Positions 26,839-34,796 of a stretch of DNA of 64,000 nucleotides are shown one piece after another; position 1 is the first letter of the stretch; the number at the start of each line of letters is the position of its first letter. The DNA is from Flavobacterium sp. UMI-01. GTDB taxonomy: Bacteria; Bacteroidota; Bacteroidia; Flavobacteriales; Flavobacteriaceae. The notes under the pieces are model-generated. The model was not told the origin of the DNA. It saw nothing but the letters and a program-made list of their open reading frames with translations, and searched no databases. The stretch is taken from NCBI RefSeq assembly GCF_019656315.1, contig NZ_BPLU01000001.1, positions 62,001 to 126,000 on the forward strand, in the 5' to 3' direction. A program made the position numbers and the translations under genes.

Positions 26839-28866
26839 CTATAAAAGCCCCGCTCTCTTCAATAAAGCATCTGGTTTTGGTTCTTGACCTCTAAAGCGTT
26901 TGTATAATTCCATTGGTGGTTCAGTGCCTCCTTTAGAGAGAATGTTTTCTTTGAATTTGGTTGCCACTTCTTTGTTGAAAATCCCTTTTTCTTGGAATAA
27001 TTCAAAAGCATCAGCATCCAAAACTTCAGCCCATTTGTAACTGTAATATCCGGATGAATACCCTCCTTGAAAGATGTGAGAGAATGCTGTACTCATGGCG
27101 TTTTCGACTACATCTGGATATAATTGCGTGTTTTTGAATTGTTCGGTTTCGAATGCTTTTACATCGGTAATCGCTGTTGGGTCTTGTCCGTGCCAACCCA
27201 TGTCGAGTAATCCAAAACTCAATTGGCGTAACGTGGCTAAACCTTCTTGGAAACTCGCGCTTTCTTTGATTTTTTCAACATATTGTTGCGGAATCACCTC
27301 ACCTGTTTGGTAATGCGTGGCGAATAACGCCAAAGCCTCAGGCTCGTAACACCAGTTTTCCATCACTTGGCTTGGTAATTCAACAAAATCCCAATATACT
27401 GATGTTCCAGATAAACTTGGATAAATAGTGTTAGCCAACATGCCGTGTAAGCCGTGTCCAAATTCATGAAACAAAGTAGTCACTTCGTTAAAAGTCAATA
27501 AGGAAGGCTTCGTTTCAGTAGGTTTGGTAAAGTTGCAAACATTCGAAATATGTGGTCTTTCGTTTACACCATCTTTCACATATTGCGATTTGAACGAAGT
27601 CATCCAAGCACCGTTTCGCTTTCCTTTTCGAGGGAAAAAGTCGGCGTAGAAAATAGCAATTAGCTTGTTGTTTTCGTCGGTAACTTCATAGGTTGTCACC
27701 TCAGGATGGTATTTGTCAATATCAAATACTTCGGTAAAAGTGAGTCCGTATAATTTTTCGGCAATCGTAAAAGCCCCGTTCAAGACTTTTTCTAATTGGA
27801 AATAGGGTTTCAATTTTTCGTCATCCAAATTAAACAACTGTTGTTTTAATTTTTCTGAATAATAAGCACCATCCCATTTTTCCAATGTTTCGATTCCGTC
27901 TATTTTTTTTGCGAAAGCCGACAGTTCAGCAAACTCTTTTTGGGCTGCTGGTTTGGCTTTGGCTAACATATCATTCAAAAACGAAGTCACTTTTTCTGGG
28001 CTTTCGGCCATGCGCTCCTCCAGTACAAAATGAGCATGCGTAGTATAACCTAACAATTGGGCGCGATCAAAACGCAGTTTGGCAATTTTTAAAACAATTT
28101 CTTGATTGTCGAATTCGTTTTTTTGAAATCCTCTTGCGCCAAAAGCAATCGCTAATTTTTTGCGTAATTCACGATTATCCGCATAGGTCATAAACGGAAT
28201 ATAACTGGGGTGGTCTAAGGTGAAAATCCAGCCTTCTTTATCTTGGGCTTTCGCCAAAGAACGAGCGGCTTCGATAGTCCCTTCAGGCAAACCAGCCAAA
28301 TCCTTTTCGTCTGTCAAATGCATTTGGAACGCATTGGTTTCAGCCAAAACATTTTCGCCAAATTGCAAACTCAATTTCGATAATTCTTTGTCGATTTCAC
28401 GTAGTTTAGTTTTTTTGTCTTCGGGTAAATTAGCTCCGTTGCGCGAAAAGCTTTTGTATTTTTTTTCTAATAAAGTAGTTTGTTCAGGAGTTAGGTCCAA
28501 TGAATCTTTGGATTCATAAACCGCTTTAACACGAGCAAATAATTTAGGATTTAGGCGAATATCATTACCAAATTCAGATAACAAAGGCGAAATCTCTTGA
28601 GCGATTTTTTGCATTTCGTCATTGGTCTCAGCCGAATTCAAATTGAAGAAAATACTCGAAGCTCTATCTAAGATGTCTCCAGAGTAATCCATAGCCTCGA
28701 TGGTGTTCTCGAAGCTAGGCGCTTCAGGATTGTTTACAATGGCGTCAATTTCGGCTTTTGCCAAAGCAATTCCTTCTTGAATAGCAGGTAAATAATCGCT
28801 GATTTTTATTTTTGAAAAAGGGGCTGTATTGTGTTTGGTATCGAAATGTTGAGTAAGTATTTCCAT
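26839..28866 (-). CDS. M3 family metallopeptidase (oligopeptidase A/Dcp-like)
   Basis: The zinc site HEFGH lies at residues 467-471 (TLFHEFGHGLHGML), with the downstream Glu expected in DFVELPSQVMENW. The 675-residue length matches OpdA/Dcp-type enzymes, which cut short peptides in the cytoplasm or periplasm; there is no signal peptide here. I start at the ATG at 28864-28866 (MEILTQHFDTKHN). The frame stays open upstream to 28902, but those codons come from the palindrome at 28877-28896 and are not family sequence. It lies 43 bp downstream of purE and may be co-transcribed. Confidence 0.93.
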   Translation of the reverse strand: MEILTQHFDTKHNTAPFSKIKISDYLPAIQEGIALAKAEIDAIVNNPEAPSFENTIEAMDYSGDILDRASSIFFNLNSAETNDEMQKIAQEISPLLSEFGNDIRLNPKLFARVKAVYESKDSLDLTPEQTTLLEKKYKSFSRNGANLPEDKKTKLREIDKELSKLSLQFGENVLAETNAFQMHLTDEKDLAGLPEGTIEAARSLAKAQDKEGWIFTLDHPSYIPFMTYADNRELRKKLAIAFGARGFQKNEFDNQEIVLKIAKLRFDRAQLLGYTTHAHFVLEERMAESPEKVTSFLNDMLAKAKPAAQKEFAELSAFAKKIDGIETLEKWDGAYYSEKLKQQLFNLDDEKLKPYFQLEKVLNGAFTIAEKLYGLTFTEVFDIDKYHPEVTTYEVTDENNKLIAIFYADFFPRKGKRNGAWMTSFKSQYVKDGVNERPHISNVCNFTKPTETKPSLLTFNEVTTLFHEFGHGLHGMLANTIYPSLSGTSVYWDFVELPSQVMENWCYEPEALALFATHYQTGEVIPQQYVEKIKESASFQEGLATLRQLSFGLLDMGWHGQDPTAITDVKAFETEQFKNTQLYPDVVENAMSTAFSHIFQGGYSSGYYSYKWAEVLDADAFELFQEKGIFNKEVATKFKENILSKGGTEPPMELYKRFRGQEPKPDALLKRAGLL

Positions 28867-28876
28867 ATTTTTGAAG

Positions 28877-28896
28877 GGACAGGTCGCGACCTGTCC
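28877..28896. repeat. Perfect 20-bp palindrome between purE and the M3 peptidase gene
   Basis: GGACAGGTCGCGACCTGTCC is a perfect, GC-rich inverted repeat in the 43-bp gap, in otherwise AT-rich DNA. From memory this sequence recurs in many bacterial genomes as a mobile palindromic unit; copy number cannot be checked here. It could also act as a weak terminator or binding site. Confidence 0.7.
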
Positions 28897-28909
28897 GTAC
28901 ATTGTTTAA

Positions 28910-29392
28910 TTATTTTTTCAATCCTTCCGAAGCCTTGATAACCGCTTCTTTTAGGCTTAATTTATAAGCCACAATTTTGTTTAAAATTTCAGTATTAGCA
29001 CTTCCTATAATTTGAGCAGCTAAGATTCCAGCGTTTTTAGCACCGTTCAAAGCAACCGTTGCTACAGGAACACCGCCTGGCATTTGCAGAATAGACAAAA
29101 CCGAATCCCATCCATCAATTGAATTGCTTGATTTTACAGGAACTCCAATAACAGGTAATGGCGACATCGAAGCCACCATTCCAGGCAAGTGTGCAGCGCC
29201 ACCAGCACCAGCAATAATTACCGAAATACCACGGTGGTGTGCGTTGTTGCTAAAATCAAACAATTTTTCAGGAGTTCTATGTGCGGATACAATATCTACT
29301 TCTACTTCAATATCAAATGATTTTAATATATCGATGGCATCTTGCATTACGGGCATATCGGAGATGCTTCCCATGATTACGGCTACTTTCAT
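28910..29392 (-). CDS. purE: N5-carboxyaminoimidazole ribonucleotide mutase
   Basis: PurE (160 residues) converts N5-CAIR to CAIR in purine synthesis, using the product of PurK. Class I PurE motifs are visible: MGSISDMPVM, SAHRTPEKL, AGAGGAAHLPGMVAS and GVPVKSS. In many bacteria purK and purE are adjacent; here a toxin-antitoxin pair lies between them (29421-29982), all on the minus strand. Confidence 0.96.
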   Translation of the reverse strand: MKVAVIMGSISDMPVMQDAIDILKSFDIEVEVDIVSAHRTPEKLFDFSNNAHHRGISVIIAGAGGAAHLPGMVASMSPLPVIGVPVKSSNSIDGWDSVLSILQMPGGVPVATVALNGAKNAGILAAQIIGSANTEILNKIVAYKLSLKEAVIKASEGLKK

Positions 29393-29420
29393 TTTCTTTT
29401 TTTATGCTTTTTGAAATTTA

Positions 29421-29762
29421 TTATTCCAATATTATTTTTAAATTTTCTTTTACTTTTTGAGCTAGTTTGTTCGGTAAAACACCGATTTTCTTTATAAGTC
29501 TCGTGTTGTCAATTGCTCTGATTTGATCAATCATAATGTCGCAATCTTTTTCGGTGTTTGCAATTCCTTTGGGGATATGAACACGTAAAATTTCAGCTTT
29601 AGGTTGTACAATAGTGGTCAAAGGACAAATAATGGTTGAAGGATGATTAGCTTCATTGAGTAAATTTGTTTGAATAATCAATACAGGTCTTATTTTTCCT
29701 GATTCAGTACCATTTCGAGGATTTAAATCGGCAAGCCAAATTTCGTATTGATTAATTTTCAT
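29421..29762 (-). CDS. MazF/PemK-type toxin
   Basis: The 113-residue product fits the PemK/MazF endoribonuclease fold: MKINQYEIWLADLNPRNGTE with the conserved GxEx.GK.RPVLI loop (GTESGKIRPVLII), STIICPLTT and a late DIMIDQIRAID. MazF toxins cleave mRNA at short motifs. I start at ATG 29762, which overlaps the antitoxin stop by 11 bp; a TTG 15 bp earlier is also in frame. The overlap is typical of toxin-antitoxin pairs. The module separates purE from purK. Confidence 0.85.
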   Translation of the reverse strand: MKINQYEIWLADLNPRNGTESGKIRPVLIIQTNLLNEANHPSTIICPLTTIVQPKAEILRVHIPKGIANTEKDCDIMIDQIRAIDNTRLIKKIGVLPNKLAQKVKENLKIILE

Positions 29763-29982
29763 AATCAAAATCTTCAAATTCTTTTAAAACATCCATAGAG
29801 TTTTCAGCTACTAATTTGGATTCAAATTTTAATTTTTTAGCTAATAAACTTTTTCTATTCAGTTTATTATAAAACTCGATTGCTTCATTGATGTAGCGAT
29901 TTCGAGGTTTATTGAGTGATTCCAAAATAGTTTCAGTTTCGCCAAATATTTCGTCATCAATTTTTAAAGATATAGTTTTCAT
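29752..29982 (-). CDS. Antitoxin of the MazF-type pair (ribbon-helix-helix-like)
   Basis: The 76-residue protein begins with a short strand and helix pattern (MKTISLKIDDEIFGETETIL, NRYINEAIEFYNKL) resembling the ribbon-helix-helix DNA-binding fold, followed by an acidic C-terminal tail (DVLKEFEDFDYEN) of the kind that wraps a toxin. It precedes and overlaps the toxin gene. RHH antitoxins repress their own promoter; a palindrome that could be the operator lies 35-44 bp upstream. No close family name is recognised. Confidence 0.78.
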   Translation of the reverse strand: MKTISLKIDDEIFGETETILESLNKPRNRYINEAIEFYNKLNRKSLLAKKLKFESKLVAENSMDVLKEFEDFDYEN

Positions 29983-30005
29983 AACGCAATTATTTTCTAT
30001 AAAGG

Positions 30006-30026
30006 TATATATAAAAAGTATATACT
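30006..30026 (-). promoter_or_regulatory. Candidate operator of the toxin-antitoxin pair
   Basis: AGTATATACT (30017-30026) is a perfect 10-bp palindrome, next to a related half (TATATATA, 30006-30013). It lies 24-44 bp upstream of the antitoxin start, where an RHH antitoxin would bind to repress its own operon. Confidence 0.4.
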
Positions 30027-30069
30027 AACTATAATAATAATATAAAATTGCAAAACCGATATCATTTTA

Positions 30070-31224
30070 CTAACCACTAATTACTCTAATCGTATTTTTC
30101 ACTTCCTCAGCAATTTTTCGGGCTTCAGACATGTTTTCGTTGACGATGGTTACGTGCCCCATTTTTCTAAAAGGGCGCGTTTGTTTTTTACCATAAATAT
30201 GAGGAGTTACACCGTTCCATCCTAAAATAGTTTCGATGTTTTCATAAACTACATTTCCAGAAAAACCTTCGGCTCCCACTAAGTTTACCATGATTCCAGC
30301 GACTTTACTGTCTGTATTTCCTAATGGTAAGTCTAATATGGCACGCAAATGATTCTCAAATTGTGAAGTATAACTCGCTTCAATAGAATAATGACCGGAG
30401 TTGTGTGGGCGAGGAGCGACTTCGTTTACGATTACTTGGTCGTCTTCGGTTTGGAACATTTCAACGGCCAATAGTCCCACATGGTTGAATTTTTCTGACA
30501 CATTCAAGGCAATGGCTCTGGCTTTTTCGGCTACGGCATCATCAATTCGTGCTGGGCAAATTACATATTCCACTTGGTTGGCTTCAGGGTGAAATTCCAT
30601 TTCGACCACAGGATAGGTTTTGATTTCGCCAGACGGATTGCGACACACGATAACGGCCAATTCATTCTTGAACGGAACCATTTCCTCTGCGATACATTCT
30701 ACATTAGGCATGTTTTCAAAATCCGAAGTAGCACGAATAATTTTCACACCGTTTCCGTCATAACCAAATTCGGTGCATTTCCATACAAACGGAATCAAGA
30801 CTTCTTCTCTCTCTACTGCTTTTTGCAAGGCTTTCAAATCAGGAAAACGCTTATAAGCTGCAGTTGGGATATTATTTGCAGTATAGAAATCTTTTTGAAC
30901 GCCTTTATTTTGAATCAAACGAAGGGTTTTTGGCGAAGGATAAACCGGTAATCCTTCGGCTTCTAATTTTTCTAAGGCTTCTAAATTGACCAATTCAATT
31001 TCGAAAGTCAATACATCGACTTTTTTACCAAAATTGTAAACGGTTTCAAAATCCATCAAATCTCCTTGGAAGAATTGATTGCAAGCTACTTTACTTGGTG
31101 CGTCTTCACTAGGGTCTAAAACATAGGTTTGAATGTCAAACTTACGTGTGTCAAATAACAACATTTTACCTAGTTGTCCACCACCTAGAATTCCCAATTT
31201 AAAATCAGAAGAAAAATAATTCAT
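30070..31224 (-). CDS. purK: N5-carboxyaminoimidazole ribonucleotide synthase
   Basis: PurK (384 residues) is an ATP-grasp enzyme that carboxylates AIR using ATP and bicarbonate. Visible: LGILGGGQLGKML at the N-terminus, VWKCTEFGYDGNGVKII in the ATP-grasp lid, EEMVPFKNELAVIV and NEVAPRPHNSGH near the metal site. It works with PurE, which is encoded just beyond the toxin-antitoxin pair. The stop lies 87 bp before the antitoxin start. Confidence 0.95.
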   Translation of the reverse strand: MNYFSSDFKLGILGGGQLGKMLLFDTRKFDIQTYVLDPSEDAPSKVACNQFFQGDLMDFETVYNFGKKVDVLTFEIELVNLEALEKLEAEGLPVYPSPKTLRLIQNKGVQKDFYTANNIPTAAYKRFPDLKALQKAVEREEVLIPFVWKCTEFGYDGNGVKIIRATSDFENMPNVECIAEEMVPFKNELAVIVCRNPSGEIKTYPVVEMEFHPEANQVEYVICPARIDDAVAEKARAIALNVSEKFNHVGLLAVEMFQTEDDQVIVNEVAPRPHNSGHYSIEASYTSQFENHLRAILDLPLGNTDSKVAGIMVNLVGAEGFSGNVVYENIETILGWNGVTPHIYGKKQTRPFRKMGHVTIVNENMSEARKIAEEVKNTIRVISG

Positions 31225-31333
31225 TTTTTTTACTTATTGTATGTTAACGGTCTAATGCAGTCGCTACGCTCGTGTCATTGTAATATCGTTTCTTGCGCGC
31301 AAAGATACTTTATAATGATTGAATAGTAAAATG

Positions 31334-31876
31334 CTATTTTAATTTCTTCAAGAGCTGTTTTGAAACGGCTTTATACGCCGCTGTGTGTGTGCTGAAATCT
31401 TTGGTGATAATGGTTTTTAGCTCTGGATGAATCCAAGGGTATTGTGTGCCTAAGAGAAACAAACAACGCATAGCATGGGCTTTTGCAGCCACCTTAGAGT
31501 CGTTTATCAACCAATCAAAATTAGTTTCAATCAAATATTGAAGCTGTTTTTCTGTTAGCTGTATGGAGTTTTTTCGGTAATGTGCTTCGAGAATTAAATA
31601 AAGAATTTTGGACAAAGGACGTATGGCACTTTCATTGGTTAATGTTTGGCTTTTAGAACAAATCAAATCTAAATAGGGTTGAAACCATTCTAATTTTTCA
31701 TACGAAATCAGTTCCAATGCCCAACAAGCTTTGTAATGATTGGGATTATCAATTTCGAAACAATAAAAAAGAAATTGCTCCAATAACTCAGGACGAGCTA
31801 GGATGAAGTTGGCGGTATTTTGTCGACTGTTTTTGTAGCCAGTAGTTTGTTCGATAAGTAATTCTAATTCAGTCAT
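31334..31876 (-). CDS. Small all-helical protein of unknown function
   Basis: The 180-residue protein is all alpha-helical by sequence, with HEAT-like pairs such as CWALELISYEKLEWFQPYLD and AAKAHAMRCLFLLGTQYPWI. It is rich in Leu, Tyr and Lys and has no signal peptide. I recall similar ~180-residue proteins in Flavobacteriaceae that are labelled adenylosuccinate lyase in databases, but none of the lyase signature (a long chain with SSxMPxKxNP) is present, so that name would be wrong. It is probably a scaffold or binding protein. Confidence 0.65.
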   Translation of the reverse strand: MTELELLIEQTTGYKNSRQNTANFILARPELLEQFLFYCFEIDNPNHYKACWALELISYEKLEWFQPYLDLICSKSQTLTNESAIRPLSKILYLILEAHYRKNSIQLTEKQLQYLIETNFDWLINDSKVAAKAHAMRCLFLLGTQYPWIHPELKTIITKDFSTHTAAYKAVSKQLLKKLK

Positions 31877-31952
31877 TTGGCGTGAAAGTTTAGTTCAAAA
31901 CCGTTTTCAAAACAAAGATTCAAATTTTTCATTGAAAATCAAATACTGATTT

Positions 31953-32069
31953 AGCTGTTTCACCAAGATTCACAAAGAACCACAGAGTTGCACAGAATAG
32001 TATTCTTTTTGATTTAAAAAAAACTTTGTGAATCTTAGTGTTTGCTTTGTGCTTCTTTGTGAAATAGCT
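31953..32069. repeat. Imperfect inverted repeat built from CACAAAG motifs
   Basis: Outer arms AGCTGTTTCAC (31953-31963) and GTGAAATAGCT (32059-32069) match 10/11. Inner arms AAGATTCACAAAG (31965-31977) and CTTTGTGAATCTT (32024-32036) are a perfect 13-bp inverted repeat. The element lies between the divergent helical-protein gene and hpt. A short relative, CCACAAAGACACAAAG, occurs at 21357-21372. Confidence 0.7.
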
Positions 32070-32124
32070 TTTACCGCTCCAAAACGGAACAAAGGAAAAC
32101 CTTTTTTTAGTAAACACAATTCTG

Positions 32125-32132
32125 TATCTTTG
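32125..32132 (+). promoter_or_regulatory. Likely -7 element for hpt
   Basis: TATCTTTG matches TAnnTTTG 21 bp before the hpt start codon at 32154. No TTG is seen at -33, only a T-rich stretch. Confidence 0.5.
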
Positions 32133-32153
32133 GCGATTATTCAAAACCAAACA

Positions 32154-32684
32154 ATGATTCAATTACACGACAAACAATTTGTACCTTTTATTTCGGCTCA
32201 AGAAATAGAGTTTGCTATACAACAAATTGTTCAAATGGTTGAAAATGATTTTGTCGGCGAAACGCCTGTTTTTATTGGTGTGCTCAATGGTTCGTTTATG
32301 GTGGTTTCTGATTTTATGAAGCATTATAAAGGCACTTGCGAACTTAGTTTTGTCAAAATGGCTTCGTACGAAGGAACACAATCAACTGAAACTGTCACAG
32401 AGCTTATTGGTTTAAACCAAAGTTTAGAAGGCAAAAGTGTAGTCATTATTGAGGATATCATTGACACAGGAAACACGCTAGTTGCGTTAAAAGCATTGAT
32501 AAAAGAACACAATCCAAAACATTTTAAGATTGCCACGCTTTTTTTAAAACCAGAAGCCTATCAGCAAGAGATTAAAATTGATTACGTGGGAATCCGAATT
32601 CCAAATAAATTCATCGTTGGGTATGGTTTGGATTACAATGAATTAGGACGCAATTTGCCCGAGGTTTATCAAGTAGTAGAATAG
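32154..32684 (+). CDS. hpt: Hypoxanthine phosphoribosyltransferase
   Basis: This is a purine salvage enzyme (176 residues from the ATG at 32154) that makes IMP or GMP from hypoxanthine or guanine and PRPP. The PRPP-binding loop VVIIEDIIDTGNTL is intact, as is the N-terminal MIQLHDKQFVPFI and the YGLDYNELGRNLPEVY C-terminal signature. The open frame extends upstream, but that part lies within the CACAAAG repeat and is not conserved. It is followed 45 bp later by adk. Confidence 0.93.
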   Translation: MIQLHDKQFVPFISAQEIEFAIQQIVQMVENDFVGETPVFIGVLNGSFMVVSDFMKHYKGTCELSFVKMASYEGTQSTETVTELIGLNQSLEGKSVVIIEDIIDTGNTLVALKALIKEHNPKHFKIATLFLKPEAYQQEIKIDYVGIRIPNKFIVGYGLDYNELGRNLPEVYQVVE

Positions 32685-32729
32685 ATAATATAAGACTAAA
32701 ATTTACAATTATAAAATTTAAAAAAGAAT

Positions 32730-33302
32730 ATGATTAACATTGTTTTATTTGGGAAACCAGGAGCAGGAAAAGGAACACAAGCTGAATTTTTGAAAGAAAA
32801 ATACAATTTGACACATCTTTCAACAGGAGATATTTTTCGTTTCAATATGAAAAATGATACTGATTTAGGAAAATTGGCAAAATCATATATCAATCAAGGA
32901 GAGTTGGTTCCTGATGAAGTAACGATCAAAATGCTAGAAGATGAGGTAAATAAAAATCCTGATTCTAACGGTTTTTTGTTTGATGGTTTTCCAAGAACGA
33001 TTGCTCAAGCAGATGCATTGGATGCTTTTTTACAATCTAAAGGTTGGGGAATTACTGGAACAGTAGCACTTGAGGCAGATGACGATATCCTTGTGGAGCG
33101 TTTGCTAGAAAGAGGGAAAACTTCTGGAAGAGCTGATGACCAAGACGAAGAAAAGATCCGTAATCGTTACGACGAATACAACGAAAAAACAGCGCCGCTT
33201 ATTGGTTATTACCAAAAACAAAACAAGTTTCACTCCGTAAACGGAATTGGGACTATTGAAGAAATTACACAAAGATTAACACAAGTTATTGATAATTTGT
33301 AG
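32730..33302 (+). CDS. adk: Adenylate kinase
   Basis: The 190-residue enzyme interconverts ATP + AMP and 2 ADP. It has the P-loop GKPGAGKGTQ (residues 7-16), the AMP-binding THLSTGDIFR and GFPRTIAQA, and the short LID (LLERGKTSGRADD) without a zinc site, as in the short-type Adk of Bacteroidetes. It follows hpt on the same strand; both belong to purine metabolism. Confidence 0.97.
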   Translation: MINIVLFGKPGAGKGTQAEFLKEKYNLTHLSTGDIFRFNMKNDTDLGKLAKSYINQGELVPDEVTIKMLEDEVNKNPDSNGFLFDGFPRTIAQADALDAFLQSKGWGITGTVALEADDDILVERLLERGKTSGRADDQDEEKIRNRYDEYNEKTAPLIGYYQKQNKFHSVNGIGTIEEITQRLTQVIDNL

Positions 33303-33308
33303 CAATTT

Positions 33309-33441
33309 CCAGCTGTACGTTTCAAGTCCTCATTCTTAGCCTTTATTTTTCTAAGCCATAAAAGGAGCTTCCTCTGGTCGCTCTTTTATAGCAAGAAAAA
33401 TAAGGCTCAGAACTCCGGGCTTTTCACTGCCATCTGGGCTA
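33309..33441. repeat. Structured intergenic repeat element (long imperfect hairpin)
   Basis: Left arm CTTAGCC...CATAAAAGGAGC (33335-33367) and right arm GTCGCTCTTTTATAGC...GGCTCAG (33378-33410) form a long imperfect stem around TTCCTCTG. Flanks CCAGCTGTAC (33309-) and CCATCTGGGCTA (-33441) are also partly complementary. I recognise the phrases AGCTTCCTCTGGTCGC and AACTCCGGGCTTTTCACTGC as parts of a recurring Flavobacterium intergenic element. It sits between adk and the CNNM-type gene and ends 10 bp before that start codon. Confidence 0.65.
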
Positions 33442-33450
33442 AATATAAAA

Positions 33451-34722
33451 ATGGAACTACTCATCATCTTTTTTCTGATATTGCTCAATGGACTTTTCTC
33501 CATGTCCGAAATCGCCTTGATTTCAGCCAGAAAAACCAGATTAGAAACATCCGCAAAAAAAGGAAATAAAAGTGCTAAAATTGCACTGAAACTGGCCAAT
33601 TCTCCCAATGAATTTTTATCAACAGTACAAATAGGAATTACGCTTATCGGGATTCTTACGGGGATTTACTCAGGTGATAAAATCACGACTGATGTAAAAG
33701 TGTTTGTGAGTTCGTTTGAAATTTTAAAACCCTATGCTTCCTCAATTGCTGTTGGGATTGTAGTGGTGATTTTGACATTTTTCTCATTGGTATTAGGTGA
33801 GTTATTCCCTAAACGAATTGGATTGAATTATCCTGAAAAGATTGCTAAGACTGTGGCAATGCCTATGAAAGTAATTTCAATTGTTACGGCTCCTTTTATT
33901 TGGTTGTTAACTAATTCAACAGAGTTTTTGTTGAATGTTTTGCAAATAAAACCCACTGCTGATGGTCGAGTAACCGAAGAGGAAATCAAAGCCATCATTA
34001 AAGAAGGAACTGAAGGAGGAGAAGTTCAGGAAATAGAACAAGATATCGTAGAGCGCGTTTTTCATATTGGCGACAGAAAAATTAACTCATTGATGACACA
34101 TCGTAAAGCAGTTGTGTTGTTGCCGTTAAATGCTGATAAAGCACAAGTTAGAGCGAGTGTTTTAGAGGAGCTGCATTCTGTTTATCCAGTGTATGGAGAG
34201 AGTTATGATGACATTGTTGGGGTGGTCGATTTGAAAAGTATATTTGCAAGTATTGAAGATGTGGACTTTAGTTTGCAAAAAATCATGACCGAGGCACCTT
34301 TCATGATGGAATATACAACGGCTTACAAAGCCTTAGAAGAATTTAAAAAATCGAATATTAGATACGCTTTAGTTACAGACGAATATGGTGTGTTTCAAGG
34401 AATGTTGACCTTGAATGATATTTTAGAAGCCTTAGTTGGAGATGCTTCTGATTTTCATAAGGAAGAATTCAAGTTAATAGAAAATCAAGACGGTTCTTGG
34501 TTGGTGGACGGACATTATTCGTTGCACGATTTTTTAACGTATTTTGAGTTAGATGAATTAATCAATGATTATGAAGTGACCACACTCAGCGGATTAATCA
34601 TGACCGAATTGACGCATATACCCAAAGAAGGCGAAATCCTAATTTGGCAAAAAATGGAGTTGACTGTCATCGATATGGATGGCGCAAAGATTGATAAAGT
34701 AATGGTGAAAACCATACAATAA
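33451..34722 (+). CDS. CNNM/CorC-type membrane protein (hemolysin family)
   Basis: The 423-residue protein has the order DUF21 membrane domain (residues ~1-190, about four helices, beginning MELLIIFFLILLNGLFSMSE), a CBS pair (~205-330; INSLMTHRKAVVLLP and FMMEYTTAYKALEEF), and a C-terminal CorC_HlyC domain (~340-420; WLVDGHYSLHDFLTYF). Such proteins are often labelled hemolysins but are more likely metal-ion (Mg2+/Co2+) transport or efflux proteins. It starts 10 bp after the structured repeat at 33309-33441, which could influence its expression. Confidence 0.88.
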   Translation: MELLIIFFLILLNGLFSMSEIALISARKTRLETSAKKGNKSAKIALKLANSPNEFLSTVQIGITLIGILTGIYSGDKITTDVKVFVSSFEILKPYASSIAVGIVVVILTFFSLVLGELFPKRIGLNYPEKIAKTVAMPMKVISIVTAPFIWLLTNSTEFLLNVLQIKPTADGRVTEEEIKAIIKEGTEGGEVQEIEQDIVERVFHIGDRKINSLMTHRKAVVLLPLNADKAQVRASVLEELHSVYPVYGESYDDIVGVVDLKSIFASIEDVDFSLQKIMTEAPFMMEYTTAYKALEEFKKSNIRYALVTDEYGVFQGMLTLNDILEALVGDASDFHKEEFKLIENQDGSWLVDGHYSLHDFLTYFELDELINDYEVTTLSGLIMTELTHIPKEGEILIWQKMELTVIDMDGAKIDKVMVKTIQ

Positions 34723-34729
34723 TAGTGTT

Positions 34730-34776
34730 CAGTATTTAGTTTGCAGTTAATAAACTGATTACTAAAAAAAATACTG
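34730..34776. repeat. Hairpin-forming sequence upstream of obg
   Basis: CAGTATTT (34730-34737) can pair with AAATACTG (34769-34776), with inner pairing CAGTT (34744-34748) and AAACTG (34752-34757). It fills most of the 74-bp gap before obg and has no T-run on the plus strand. Confidence 0.4.
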
Positions 34777-34796
34777 ACCACTGAATACTAAAAATT

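Noticed and set aside
31929..32162. 77-codon minus-strand frame upstream of hpt
   Set aside because: It translates the CACAAAG inverted repeat and shows no protein-like conservation.
33351..33608. 85-codon minus-strand frame
   Set aside because: It spans the structured repeat and the start of the CNNM-type gene on the other strand.
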